This document shows positions 45,254 through 53,687 of a DNA stretch of 64,000 bases, piece by piece. The stretch is from positions 60,437 to 124,436 of the forward strand of contig JBMNUM010000003.1 of assembly GCA_050946275.1 (NCBI GenBank). The letters are read 5' to 3'. The position numbers and the translations under genes are program-made. Every line of letters starts with the position of its first letter. Position 1 is the stretch's first letter. The notes beneath the pieces are model-generated. The model did no database searches, was not told the origin of the DNA, and worked only from the letters and a program-made list of their open reading frames with translations. This DNA is from JBMNUM01 sp050946275 (GTDB lineage Bacteria; Actinomycetota; Coriobacteriia; Coriobacteriales; CADBOM01).

Positions 45254-45695
45254 GTGGTTTTCGATGATGAATACGATACGCCGGCCGACGCGTAGGCGAG
45301 TCCCATAGATGGGTCACGTGGGATGTTTTTGATCCGGTCTAAATCGTCCCCATGCGCGGTGTCCATGATGAACAGCACGGGCATGAAGAAGCCGTGCGCC
45401 GAACTGGCAACCCCCATGTGGCACGCTGACACTTTTGTTCGAAAAAGGGCGCGAATTTCGGCCCGGAAGGCGTTTTCCTGGCAATTTTGCACGGTAGGGG
45501 GCGTCCAACACGCCCTTTAACGTGCAAAGTTGCCAAGGGGGGCGCTGACGCAAGGCGGTGGCTTGGCCGGCGGCGCGGCCGGCGGGGAGGCTGACGCAGG
45601 GGCGGCGGCGCGGCCGCGGGGAGGCTGACGCGGGGCGGCTGTGCGGCCGGCGGGGAGAGTGTCTGATGCAGCGGAGGTGCGGCCCCGTGTCCCGC
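45254..45695. other. Intergenic region with inverted repeats and GC-rich tandem repeats
   Basis: GGCAATTTTGCACG and CGTGCAAAGTTGCC are inverted around a GC-rich loop (about 45480-45535). From 45560 three blocks of about 35 bp begin GCGGCC-GCGGGGAGGCTGACGC. No protein-like reading was recognised; the open frames have no ribosome-binding site. Confidence 0.5.
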
Positions 45696-46061
45696 TTACG
45701 CGATCGTGTAGCCTGCGGTTGCGAGCGCCGTCTCCGCGCGCGCGAAATCCGCGGCCTTCACGAGGACGTAGTCGGTGTTGTATGTGGAGATGGCGAAGAT
45801 CGGCACGCCCGCGTCGGCGAGGACGCCCGACACCCCCGACAGCACGCCGACGAGCGAGAAGTCGAGCTCGCCGCTGATGACGAACCCGCGCCAACCATCC
45901 TCGCGGGCGATGGTCGCGGGCGGCGCGTCCTCGGTGCGGCATACCAGCGAGACCTCGTCGTCCGTCACGGCGAGGCAGAAGAAGCCGGCGTCGAGGTCGA
46001 CGTCGCTCGGTGACGAGACCTTGCACACGGTCAGCTCGTACGGCAGCTTCTTCAGTTCCAT
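45696..46061 (-). CDS. ACT-domain protein, paralogue 1
   Basis: 121 residues from the ATG at 46061, seven bases after GGGAGGA. ELKKLPYELTVCKVSSPSDVDLD opens an ACT_7/CASTOR-like fold. VSLVCRTEDAPPATIAREDGW, FVISGELDFSLVGVLSGVSGVLADAGVPIFAISTYNTDYVLV (in parts) contain the glycine loop and the ILV core of ACT regulatory domains. ACT domains bind amino acids; the ligand is unknown. A paralogue lies 900 bp away. Confidence 0.85.
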   Translation of the reverse strand: MELKKLPYELTVCKVSSPSDVDLDAGFFCLAVTDDEVSLVCRTEDAPPATIAREDGWRGFVISGELDFSLVGVLSGVSGVLADAGVPIFAISTYNTDYVLVKAADFARAETALATAGYTIA

Positions 46062-46235
46062 GATGTCCTCCCGAGATTCGCGTTCCACTCCAAGCATTGT
46101 ACGCCGCCCCTGACAGGTCGGACAAAAAGGGAGCGGATGGGGACAATCCCCACCCGCCCATGTGTCAATCACGACGAGGCGGTGCTACCGCCGCGCCTCG
46201 TCCGCGCTGCCGCCTGCCCGCGCCGCGCTGCGACC

Positions 46236-46877
46236 CTACCACCCCCGAGCCTGCTCCGTCGCTTTGACGGCGCCCAGGCAGTGGATCCTCACGACGCGGT
46301 TGCCGTCGGTCTCGGCGATTCTCCGCAGCTGGTTGAGGTAGGGCGCGACGAACTCCGGCCTGCGCTTCCCGAGGACGCGGAAGATCTCGGGTGCTTCCAT
46401 CCTCACTTTGTCGTCCTCGTCGCGGAGGAGCCGCTCGATCACCGGCATGTGTCCCTCGTAGATGCCGGGCGTGTTCGTGGCGATGTTCTCCGACGCCCAG
46501 ATGAAGGCCAGCCTCACCCGCGCCTCCACGTCGGCGGCGAGGCGGAACAGGCCCGGCCAATACGGTTCGATCGCCGGGAAGTCGGCCCGGCCGATCCTCC
46601 CGAGGGCGTTCGCGGCGCGCTCCCGCAGGAGCGGGTCCGGGCTGTCGACGCACGCGGCTATCGCCGGGATGGCGCCACGGATGGAACGAGGGTGCGCGAG
46701 GCCCATCTCGCCGAGCAGCCAGAGCGCCTTCGCCTGGATCTTCGCGCTCTCATGGGAGAGGAGGGACGAGACATACGGGATGCTCTCCTCCCACCTGCCC
46801 CTATCCCTAGTCAGCTGGCCGAGATCTTTGTAGAGTTCCGAGTCGGTCAATGTGGCGTCCTTCGCGGTTGGTTGCAT
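46236..46877 (-). CDS. HEAT-repeat protein
   Basis: 213 residues composed of four to five helical repeats of about 35 residues, e.g. LSHESAKIQAKALWLLGEMG, DPLLRERAANALGRIG, EARVRLAFIWASENIA, and DDKVRMEAPEIFRVLG. These resemble HEAT or PBS-lyase repeats used for protein binding. No enzymatic part. It lies between two ACT paralogues on the same strand. Confidence 0.8.
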   Translation of the reverse strand: MQPTAKDATLTDSELYKDLGQLTRDRGRWEESIPYVSSLLSHESAKIQAKALWLLGEMGLAHPRSIRGAIPAIAACVDSPDPLLRERAANALGRIGRADFPAIEPYWPGLFRLAADVEARVRLAFIWASENIATNTPGIYEGHMPVIERLLRDEDDKVRMEAPEIFRVLGKRRPEFVAPYLNQLRRIAETDGNRVVRIHCLGAVKATEQARGW

Positions 46878-46953
46878 TGGAGCATTTTACGGCTTGAGCG
46901 GGCCTGTGGATGGAGCAGGTGTCTCGGCTGGTGAATGCTGGCCTCCCGTTGCA

Positions 46954-47319
46954 CTACGCGATAGAATAACCCGCCGCCACGAGCGCGGCCTCCGCCCGGT
47001 CGAGATCCTCGGGCTTCACAAGCGCGCAGCCGATGCTGAACGAGCAGGCGCCAAGGGCGCTCACCTTGGCACGGGAGAGGACGTCTCCGAGCTCCTGCAC
47101 CTTTCCACCGGCGGGGGACCTGTCCTCGTTTTGGAAGGCGAAGCCCCGCAGCCCATCCGCGAGGACGGCGGCCATGGCCGGCACATCCGCGCTGGGGCAC
47201 ACCACCGAGATCCCGTTCTCCGCTTGGGCGGCGATGAGGAAGTCGCAATGGGGGTCGACCTCGTCCAGCGTCGCCACCTCGCAGACTGTCAGCTCGTACG
47301 GCAGCTTCTTGAGTTTCAT
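46954..47319 (-). CDS. ACT-domain protein, paralogue 2
   Basis: 121 residues, the same length as paralogue 1, and with the same opening (MKLKKLPYELTVCEVA) and end (LDRAEAALVAAGYSIA). In the middle it departs from paralogue 1: the SGELDFSLVG-GVSGVLADAGVPIF stretch is replaced by SPAGGKVQELGDVLSRAKVSAL, so ligand specificity has probably changed. Confidence 0.82.
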   Translation of the reverse strand: MKLKKLPYELTVCEVATLDEVDPHCDFLIAAQAENGISVVCPSADVPAMAAVLADGLRGFAFQNEDRSPAGGKVQELGDVLSRAKVSALGACSFSIGCALVKPEDLDRAEAALVAAGYSIA

Positions 47320-47452
47320 GGCATGCTCCTCACATCTCGCTCTTGGGCAGTGTATCATCACGGGAAATACCCGGCCTTGCAGGGTTCTAAAGCTCGGGCT
47401 GGGTACTAAGATTGAACCACAGAGACCAAATTGCGCTTGGAAAGGAGCACCC

Positions 47453-47737
47453 ATGGCATCCACACCCGAGCATCTGGAGTACGTGCTCGACCTCCTGCAG
47501 GACGTGCCCGAGGTCACCGCGCGCAAGATGATGGGCGAGTACCTGCTCTACGCGCAGGGCAAGCTCTTCGGCGGCGTGTACGACGACCGCTTCCTCGTGA
47601 AGGACACCCCCGCGTCGCGCGCGCTGCTCACCACGCGTCAGGTGCCGTACGAGGGCGCGAAGGAGATGCTGCTCGTGGACGTGGAGGATCGCGTCGCGGT
47701 CGCGGAGCTGGTGGGGGAGATGGTTGCGGAGTTGTAG
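47453..47737 (+). CDS. TfoX N-terminal-domain protein
   Basis: 94 residues. EYVLDLLQDVPEVTARKMMGEYLLYAQGKLFGGVYDDRFLVKD matches the TfoX N-terminal domain (in parts: VTARKMMGEYLLY, GKLFGGVYDDRFLVK), then PYEGAKEMLLVD. AAAGGAG precedes the ATG at 47453. The family is linked to competence control in other bacteria but small versions like this have no known role. Confidence 0.85.
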   Translation: MASTPEHLEYVLDLLQDVPEVTARKMMGEYLLYAQGKLFGGVYDDRFLVKDTPASRALLTTRQVPYEGAKEMLLVDVEDRVAVAELVGEMVAEL

Positions 47738-47770
47738 GTGGGGGCACAAGACGTCATCTTAAATGCCTGA

Positions 47771-47869
47771 ATGCATCGCGCAAAGTGGTACGGCGAGGAC
47801 GAGAAGACGGCCAAGGCTCGGGCGCGTGGGCTCGCGAAGGGCAAGGCACCCAAGGGCGACGACGCCTAG
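47771..47869 (+). CDS. Possible 32-residue peptide or gene remnant
   Basis: Reads MHRAKWYGEDEKTAKARARG and a basic tail. No ribosome-binding site. It may be a remnant of a longer protein, or nothing. Confidence 0.2.
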   Translation: MHRAKWYGEDEKTAKARARGLAKGKAPKGDDA

Positions 47870-47984
47870 CGTTCGCTCCAGAGGAGGAAGTTGACCTTCT
47901 TCACGGGGGTGAGCCGGGCCAGCAGCCAGGGATGGCGGCAAAACAAATTCTGCGACGTGAGACATGCGGTGGAGTAATCGAGCT
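47866..47984 (-). pseudogene. C-terminal remnant of an unidentified gene at the island edge
   Basis: The minus strand reads LDYSTACLTSQNLFCRHPWL and continues LARLTPVKKVNFLLWSER before its stop, protein-like in composition, but a stop codon lies just upstream and no start exists. The fragment ends where the lower-GC island begins (about 47985), so the island or its loss probably broke this gene. Confidence 0.4.
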
Positions 47985-48019
47985 AGCTAAAGTGGCGTAC
48001 GGAAGGAATTCCTCTCCTG

Positions 48020-49621
48020 TCAACGCTTCTTTCTTGCAAGGCGGCGATCGCGCAGCATGAGCCATCCATTGTGAAGTAGGGTGATGTCATGGCTCGCTAG
48101 GCCGAGATATTCTCCCAGGACAACAGAATCGACGTATGAGATTAGCTCGTCGGTTTTGCCAGCTCTAACAAGCTCGTCAGCTCTTTCGAAATCAAATGCG
48201 ATTCCACTTCCGAACGGTATCGGCAGGCTTCGCGCCTCGCTCGGCTCGAACGTCAAGACTCCTCCGCCATAGCTTCTGCCAGTTAGCTCGCTCATGAGGA
48301 ACGTGAGTGAGTTGTTGAACGCAACAGCCACACTTTTACCATCAACGCCATCAACGAAGCGCAGCTTGTGGAGCGTATCCGTCGTATGCGCCCGCTTTTC
48401 GTTGATCACAATTCTCGGGTATGCTCCGACCTGGCGATAGAAGAACGCATCGGGCTTCCATGATGTGGGCACCCTATACCACGGGTTACGGATGCGGCAC
48501 TTGAAGTTGCCGTCGAAGCCCTTCGCCTCACCAAGCTTCACGTAATTGGCCTCATCCTTCGTCAACTCACCATCAGGTAGAAACAGGAGCACTTTTCGTC
48601 GCATCACGAGTTGCTGCTCGAAATCCTCGTCAGTCAAGGCGAGCCCGCTTAACTGGAATGACCTGCTAATAATCGGCGTACAGGCCTCTTCGATGTGATT
48701 TCTAGTTGCAGTCTCGCGATCGATGACAAAGAACGAGTTTTGGCCGCTCACTACACCGACGTTGACTTCGAAGAGCTCCGCGGAGGTTTTCACGCCCCTA
48801 TGGCCGTCCAGATCGGCAAGCAAGTCAAGTACCGCATTATCAAGGTAATATGCTTGCCATTTCATAGATTCGGGTAGTTTACGCTTAGGCCTGGTTGATT
48901 CGATTGCCTTGCGGTCAAGCTGCGCAAGTGACCTAGCGTTGACCTCCTCGATTATTCGCACGCCAGCACCGCTGTCTGACGCACGCCGCTCGAGCAACAA
49001 CAGTACGACTTCCTGCTGAGCATCATCGAAAAGCAGCTCGGAGAATGTCACGACAGTCACGCTGTCGAATTGCTTCATGAGGAAGTGTCGCGTCTCCGCC
49101 GCGTATTTGACCTGGAACAACTCTGCTGGAATGACCATCCCGAGCCTGCCCCCATCGGAAAGCAGGTGGCAGCAAACGACAAGGAACGGCAGCCAGATGT
49201 TGGTGAGCCTGTTGGGTGCGAATCCGTATCCTCGCATCAGATCGAAAGCGACGCTGCGATACTCCTCTTCGAAATCTTGGTACCTGATGAAGGGCGGGTT
49301 ACCTATGATGGCGTCGTATCGCTTCGACCCAATGCCGTCACGACACTGAGTGAAGAAGTCGCCGCACACGATGTGCCCGCCCTCCTCGGCCGCCTTCCGT
49401 GCCTCCTCTTCATAGAGTTCGACACCGGTCACCAAGCATGACGCGTCGTGAGCCCCCAATTCCTCAAGACGATTTACTGCCGCCTCGACAAAGGAGCCAT
49501 CACCACAGCTCGGCTCTAGAACTGTGGCGTCTCCTGATCTTATGGCCCAATCGCAAATGAAGCGCGCGACCTCACCTGGGGTGTAGTAGCCTCCGCGTAG
49601 TTTGTTGACGAGGTCTGTCAT
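48020..49621 (-). CDS. N6-adenine DNA methyltransferase
   Basis: 533 residues. Motif I is VLEPSCGDGSF (34-44), motif IV NPPF (108-111) in YDAIIGNPPFIRYQ, and the Rossmann core continues to about 230. The C-terminal half (from FEVNVGVVSGQNSFFVI) is a target-recognition region of the Eco57I/TaqI type. The start codon overlaps the upstream restriction gene by four bases (shared ATGA). It probably protects host DNA at the site cut by its neighbour. GC and codon use are lower than the core genome. Confidence 0.9.
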   Translation of the reverse strand: MTDLVNKLRGGYYTPGEVARFICDWAIRSGDATVLEPSCGDGSFVEAAVNRLEELGAHDASCLVTGVELYEEEARKAAEEGGHIVCGDFFTQCRDGIGSKRYDAIIGNPPFIRYQDFEEEYRSVAFDLMRGYGFAPNRLTNIWLPFLVVCCHLLSDGGRLGMVIPAELFQVKYAAETRHFLMKQFDSVTVVTFSELLFDDAQQEVVLLLLERRASDSGAGVRIIEEVNARSLAQLDRKAIESTRPKRKLPESMKWQAYYLDNAVLDLLADLDGHRGVKTSAELFEVNVGVVSGQNSFFVIDRETATRNHIEEACTPIISRSFQLSGLALTDEDFEQQLVMRRKVLLFLPDGELTKDEANYVKLGEAKGFDGNFKCRIRNPWYRVPTSWKPDAFFYRQVGAYPRIVINEKRAHTTDTLHKLRFVDGVDGKSVAVAFNNSLTFLMSELTGRSYGGGVLTFEPSEARSLPIPFGSGIAFDFERADELVRAGKTDELISYVDSVVLGEYLGLASHDITLLHNGWLMLRDRRLARKKR

Positions 49622-52590
49622 GACATGACCGCCTCTTCAAGTCCGGTCGGGACGCCATACAGCATGTCCATGTCAGACTTGAGATTCCTCTCTGATGCGG
49701 CGATTGATCTTGTGTAGAGTTCGGTATCTGATTTGCTGCTCGAGGAAGCTCGTTTCGAAACAAGATCGTTCAGTGTTCGAACGGTTGCAACAATTCGTGC
49801 ATGGAGTGCGACATCTGCATTATTAGAGAAGTCGATACGCCGAATGGGCAGCTCGGTAACGAATTGCTTGCCGTGGGCGTAGTAATCGCCCCGGAAGACG
49901 CTCGTTTTGCTGCGAACGAGAGCCTCGGTCAACCAGTAGCTGAGTGCTGCCTGGACATACTCGATGGCCTCGGGAGTCTCTTCCTTGAGTTCCATGCCAT
50001 AGTACGGTCCATTCCCGCCGCCTGTGAACATGACTTTGCCGCTTTGGTCGTTTACATATTTCGGGCCAAGTGAGAGCACGGGCCAGATAAGGTGCGGGTT
50101 ACCTGAGAACTTTCCGAGGCTCTGTGAACGACCAAACCGATACCAGTCGTCGCCCCTGCTCCTGTTCGAGAAGGCGCGACTCTCCAATTTCTCTTTGATG
50201 GAGAGGAGGTATTCGCAGGCATTTGGGTATTCCACCTGAAGCCTGTCAAACGGTATTAGCTTCGCTCTCCCGCAAGAGAAATAATACGGGAATATGATCT
50301 GCTTGTTCGGCGTGGGTGTGCCATAGGACTCGAACGACACGTCTAGCAGGCATGGCCGGCAGAGAGCCTTTTCGACCTTCGAGTGATGGCCATTCATGTC
50401 CTCGAACGAATAGACGCCGTCCGTCTCAGCGGTCGGCTCTATGATGTACGCGGCATCATTACTCGTCTGTAGGCCAACGAAAACGTTTGCCATGTCGGAC
50501 AGTTTCGTGCACTTATCGGCTATCTTTGCCAGATGCTCACTCAACGCTTCAGGTGGAAACGACCAAGCCTCTCCTGTCAGGTCGGTCGATGGGTACGTTG
50601 CGCCGCCCTCAGTGGGAGAACCGACAAAATCAGATATCGACGAGACTTGCAAGCGGGTGAAGTCGGACACGTCTTCGGGCGTAGCGATGAGGATGCAAGT
50701 GTATGTACTGCGGCCTGGGAATACCTGCAGAGTTCCGAAATCCACGATACGCGACACGTGATAGCGACTGGTCAAGAGACCCCGCAACTGCTTACTTGTT
50801 GTAATTGTCATGAACTTGTTCGGGATGATCATGCCGAGCCTGCCGCCAGCTGACAAAAGACTCAGTCCACGCTCCACGAAGAGCATGTATTTGTCGAGCA
50901 GCTGGGCTGACGCTATTTTGAGATCGCAGTGGCGGCTCCTGTAGAACTCATACTCCTGAGGGATATAGCGGGCAAGATTCTGAACGCGGATGTACGGCGG
51001 ATTGCCCACGATGGCGTCAAAGCCTCCGAACGGAAACTCGCTTGCCCAATCGAACGGCCGCACGGCGCGCAGCGAGTCGATGTTATTGGTCGCCGATGGA
51101 TCGAAATCGAAATAAGAGTAGCCTACGAGGCTGTTGCCACATTTGATGTTGTCCGAAAGGTTTGGCAGGAGCTTGCGGCCCGTATTGGAGCGAAAAGCAT
51201 CGAGCTCCTCCCCCGAGCATCCCTCAAGCAGTCTCAGAACTAGGCTCAGTTGTGCGACTTCCACTGCAAGCGGATTGATGTCCACACCGTAGATGGCCTC
51301 GGTGAGGATTTGCCGCTTTCGCCAGAAGGGTAGGTCGAGCCCCGAAGGCCGCTCGATGAGCTCTACGCTCGCATCGCCCTCCGAGATGACTCGCGTAAGC
51401 TCCTTTGAGACCAGGTATTCGTACGACGAGAGCAGGAAGTTGCCCGAGCCGCAGCAAACGTCCGCGACCTTGCAGGGGTAAGAGACGTCCCGTAGCGTAT
51501 TTGCAACGATGGCGTCGGTGATGTCCTTAGGCGTGGGCACGACGCCATTCGACTCGACGGCTTCGGGCGTGGACTCAAACCTTACACGGCCGTCTTCGAT
51601 ATAGACCCGTTCGCTCAGAAACTTCTCGTAAATATGTCCGATAACGTGCGGCTGGACCACATTGAAGTCGTACGAGCTCTCGGGGTAGTAAAGGTCCTGG
51701 AAGATGCTGATCAACAGATAATCGGAGACCCTCCATGGCGCGTCGTCCAGATAGTTGAACAGGCCAGAGTCGTATTTGGCGTCCGCAGCAACAAAGACTT
51801 CGCGCAACTCTTCGAAGCTCGCGATACGCAGGAGCTCTTCCTCGTCCTCGAAACTCCTGTCCTCGCACACGCGTAGGAAGATGATACGGTTGAGCAGGGT
51901 CTGGGTGAACTGGTTTAGACGATCCTGTTCGGAAACCTTGTAGTGGTTGTAGACGTCTAGAGCAATATCGCCGCGCCAGCTCGATATCTGACCCAGGAAG
52001 AGGTCGTCGAATGGGACCTTGACGGCTTGCTCCCGCGCGTCCACGTTATCCAACGAGCCGTTGGCCACGGCTTCTTTCGAAAGGAGGCTGTAAATCTCGT
52101 CGAAGTGATAGCACGCGATACGAGCAAACGATGCACCCTGGTCATCGGTTGGGCGATAACCGCAGTCGTAGATTGAGAGGTCTTCGAAATTAGACAGCAC
52201 GGCTATGGCATGGTTGCCGTTCCATCCGTATCGCCGTGCCTGGAAGGCAGGTTCACGCCGCTCCACAATATTGACGCTGGGCTTCTTGGCCTCAAGGAAG
52301 AACTTCGTCTCTCCTCCGAGCCGGAAGGCATAGTCAGGCTTCTTGTTGGCGTGAGCGGAGTCCTCGTCATCAACTGTGACGTTGGCCTCATGGATGACCT
52401 CACGAGTATAGATGGAATGACCCGCCTCGTTGTTGACGTCCCAACCCAGAATGCAGAAGAGTGGGTCGAGGAACTCAACCCTGAGAGAAGTTTCGCCATA
52501 AGTCGACTTGATGTACTCTGTGCGGTTTGCAGCATACCGTTCCACAAGAGCGACGAGGTCGCTACGTCTTGTTTCGAGATCGTGTTGCAT
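49618..52590 (-). CDS. Eco57I-like fused restriction-modification enzyme
   Basis: 990 residues. The N-terminal nuclease carries a PD-(D/E)xK site: Asp86 in KKPDYAFRL, then Glu100 and Lys102 in FFLEAKKP. A helical linker runs to about 370. The methyltransferase has CKVADVCCGSGNFLLSSYEY and NPPY (530-533) in AIVGNPPYIRVQNLARYIPQEY (in parts). The remaining C-terminal region should recognise the target. It may cut at a distance from its site like type IIG/IIS enzymes. Start at 52590 after AGGAGG; the TTG at 52620 lacks support. First gene of a two-gene unit with 48020-49621. Confidence 0.9.
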   Translation of the reverse strand: MQHDLETRRSDLVALVERYAANRTEYIKSTYGETSLRVEFLDPLFCILGWDVNNEAGHSIYTREVIHEANVTVDDEDSAHANKKPDYAFRLGGETKFFLEAKKPSVNIVERREPAFQARRYGWNGNHAIAVLSNFEDLSIYDCGYRPTDDQGASFARIACYHFDEIYSLLSKEAVANGSLDNVDAREQAVKVPFDDLFLGQISSWRGDIALDVYNHYKVSEQDRLNQFTQTLLNRIIFLRVCEDRSFEDEEELLRIASFEELREVFVAADAKYDSGLFNYLDDAPWRVSDYLLISIFQDLYYPESSYDFNVVQPHVIGHIYEKFLSERVYIEDGRVRFESTPEAVESNGVVPTPKDITDAIVANTLRDVSYPCKVADVCCGSGNFLLSSYEYLVSKELTRVISEGDASVELIERPSGLDLPFWRKRQILTEAIYGVDINPLAVEVAQLSLVLRLLEGCSGEELDAFRSNTGRKLLPNLSDNIKCGNSLVGYSYFDFDPSATNNIDSLRAVRPFDWASEFPFGGFDAIVGNPPYIRVQNLARYIPQEYEFYRSRHCDLKIASAQLLDKYMLFVERGLSLLSAGGRLGMIIPNKFMTITTSKQLRGLLTSRYHVSRIVDFGTLQVFPGRSTYTCILIATPEDVSDFTRLQVSSISDFVGSPTEGGATYPSTDLTGEAWSFPPEALSEHLAKIADKCTKLSDMANVFVGLQTSNDAAYIIEPTAETDGVYSFEDMNGHHSKVEKALCRPCLLDVSFESYGTPTPNKQIIFPYYFSCGRAKLIPFDRLQVEYPNACEYLLSIKEKLESRAFSNRSRGDDWYRFGRSQSLGKFSGNPHLIWPVLSLGPKYVNDQSGKVMFTGGGNGPYYGMELKEETPEAIEYVQAALSYWLTEALVRSKTSVFRGDYYAHGKQFVTELPIRRIDFSNNADVALHARIVATVRTLNDLVSKRASSSSKSDTELYTRSIAASERNLKSDMDMLYGVPTGLEEAVMS

Positions 52591-52794
52591 ACCCGTCGCC
52601 TCCTGCTCAACCGATACCAATCCGCAAGCAGGACGTTGTGGATATGTGCCGTTGCTACATGCGCCAGTTCATCCTCGCGGTCGTCTTTTGACGTAGGTAT
52701 CATTATACGCGCCAGCACGGACAGGAATGAAGCGGATTGGTCTGAAGGCACAGCAGCTTCGTTAGTGAGGTGACATAGGCAAAAAACGCGCCGC

Positions 52795-53300
52795 TCAAAC
52801 GGCCGATTCTGCATCAAGGACAGTCTTACCCTCAAAGAGCTTGTCATCGTCAGCAAGCTGAAGAATTTGCAACTCAGCCTGTTCTCCCTCAGAAATCTGA
52901 GCAGAATCCAGCTTTTCCTTAAGCACGGCAACGGTGTATTGAGCATCGATGCCGTTTGCCACATTGACAATGGTGCGCAGATCATCACCTTCCACATTCT
53001 CGACAACATCATGCACGACAAAGCGAGGGGTATGAATGACGTTGGCTATTGCAAAATGTTGGTAAGCAAGGTCGTATGCGGCAATGAGCGACTTTCTTGT
53101 GCCAGTGCTCAATCCTGAAATCTCCGTAATCGTCACAGGAAACTTAGTGGTAACCGGCTGATAAACAAGAATTGGCTGCTCACTATTGATACGTTGTGCA
53201 AGCGGCGTAAAGCACTCGTTGAAGGAAGTCATCATGGCCCGATAGTCACCACCCTTGCTTTCACGGGCGGTGCCACCGGTTGAATAGCTGTTGATATCCT
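52795..53300 (-). pseudogene. C-terminal fragment of a DUF2326-like SMC/RecN-type ATPase
   Basis: The frame reads EDINSYSTGGTARESKGGDY and continues without a start through FPVTITEISGLSTGTRKSLIAAYDLAYQHFAIANV, RFVVHDVVENVEGDDLRTIV and LADDDKLFEGK (given in parts). The pattern of G(T)GxxKxxIxAxDLAYxxFA, then P(R/K)FxxHDxxEN, matches the C-terminus of DUF2326 ABC-like ATPases of three-component defence systems. The N-terminal ABC part is missing; the frame runs into antisense DNA of the next remnant at about 53300. Confidence 0.55.
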
Positions 53301-53301
53301 C

Positions 53302-53634
53302 TTGGATTGGCGTAAGCTCCGATGGCGCTGGCGCGGGGGCGATACTGGTTCGGGCTCTGGCTCAGATACCAGCGGTGACGGTGGCTGCGTTGTTCCGCCG
53401 AAGCCGTTACCTCGCGAAGTAGAACTTGAGGTGCAGCTCGATAAGCTTACGGCAGGGTACCGGGTTGGGTCGATTGTGGAGGAGATTCTGCAGCAGCGCT
53501 ACGACTTGGGCAGTGCAAACACCGAGCTGACGTTCAACGCATATGTGGGTGTGCCCAATGGGATTGACGAGCAGACGCAGCGTGTTATCAAGGAGAAAGC
53601 GAACGCGCTGGGGGTCATGATTCGTGTGAGGTAG
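53302..53634 (+). pseudogene. C-terminal fragment of a DUF499-like ATPase
   Basis: After a Gly/Ser-rich linker (GGDTGSGSGSDTSGDGG) and VPPKPLPREVELEVQLDKL it reads YRVGSIVEEILQQRYDLGSANTELTFNAYVGVPNGIDEQTQRVIKEKANALG (in parts). The order, linker then EIxIDPxRxxRxxxxIxEEI, then xxIxAxxPxGxxxxxxRxVxEN, resembles the DUF499 C-terminus. The large AAA+ body is missing; there is no good start codon. Confidence 0.5.
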
Positions 53635-53687
53635 AGGGCTGTTTAGCCCGCGTATTCAATTTCGGGTACGCGTGCTTTGGCTTTCTG

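Noticed and set aside
45238..45492. 84-residue minus-strand gene
   Set aside because: Overlaps an inverted-repeat region and the HIRAN start, with no ribosome-binding site and no recognisable domain.
49070..49441. 123-residue plus-strand open frame within the methyltransferase gene
   Set aside because: Antisense to the conserved methyltransferase core, which explains the open frame.
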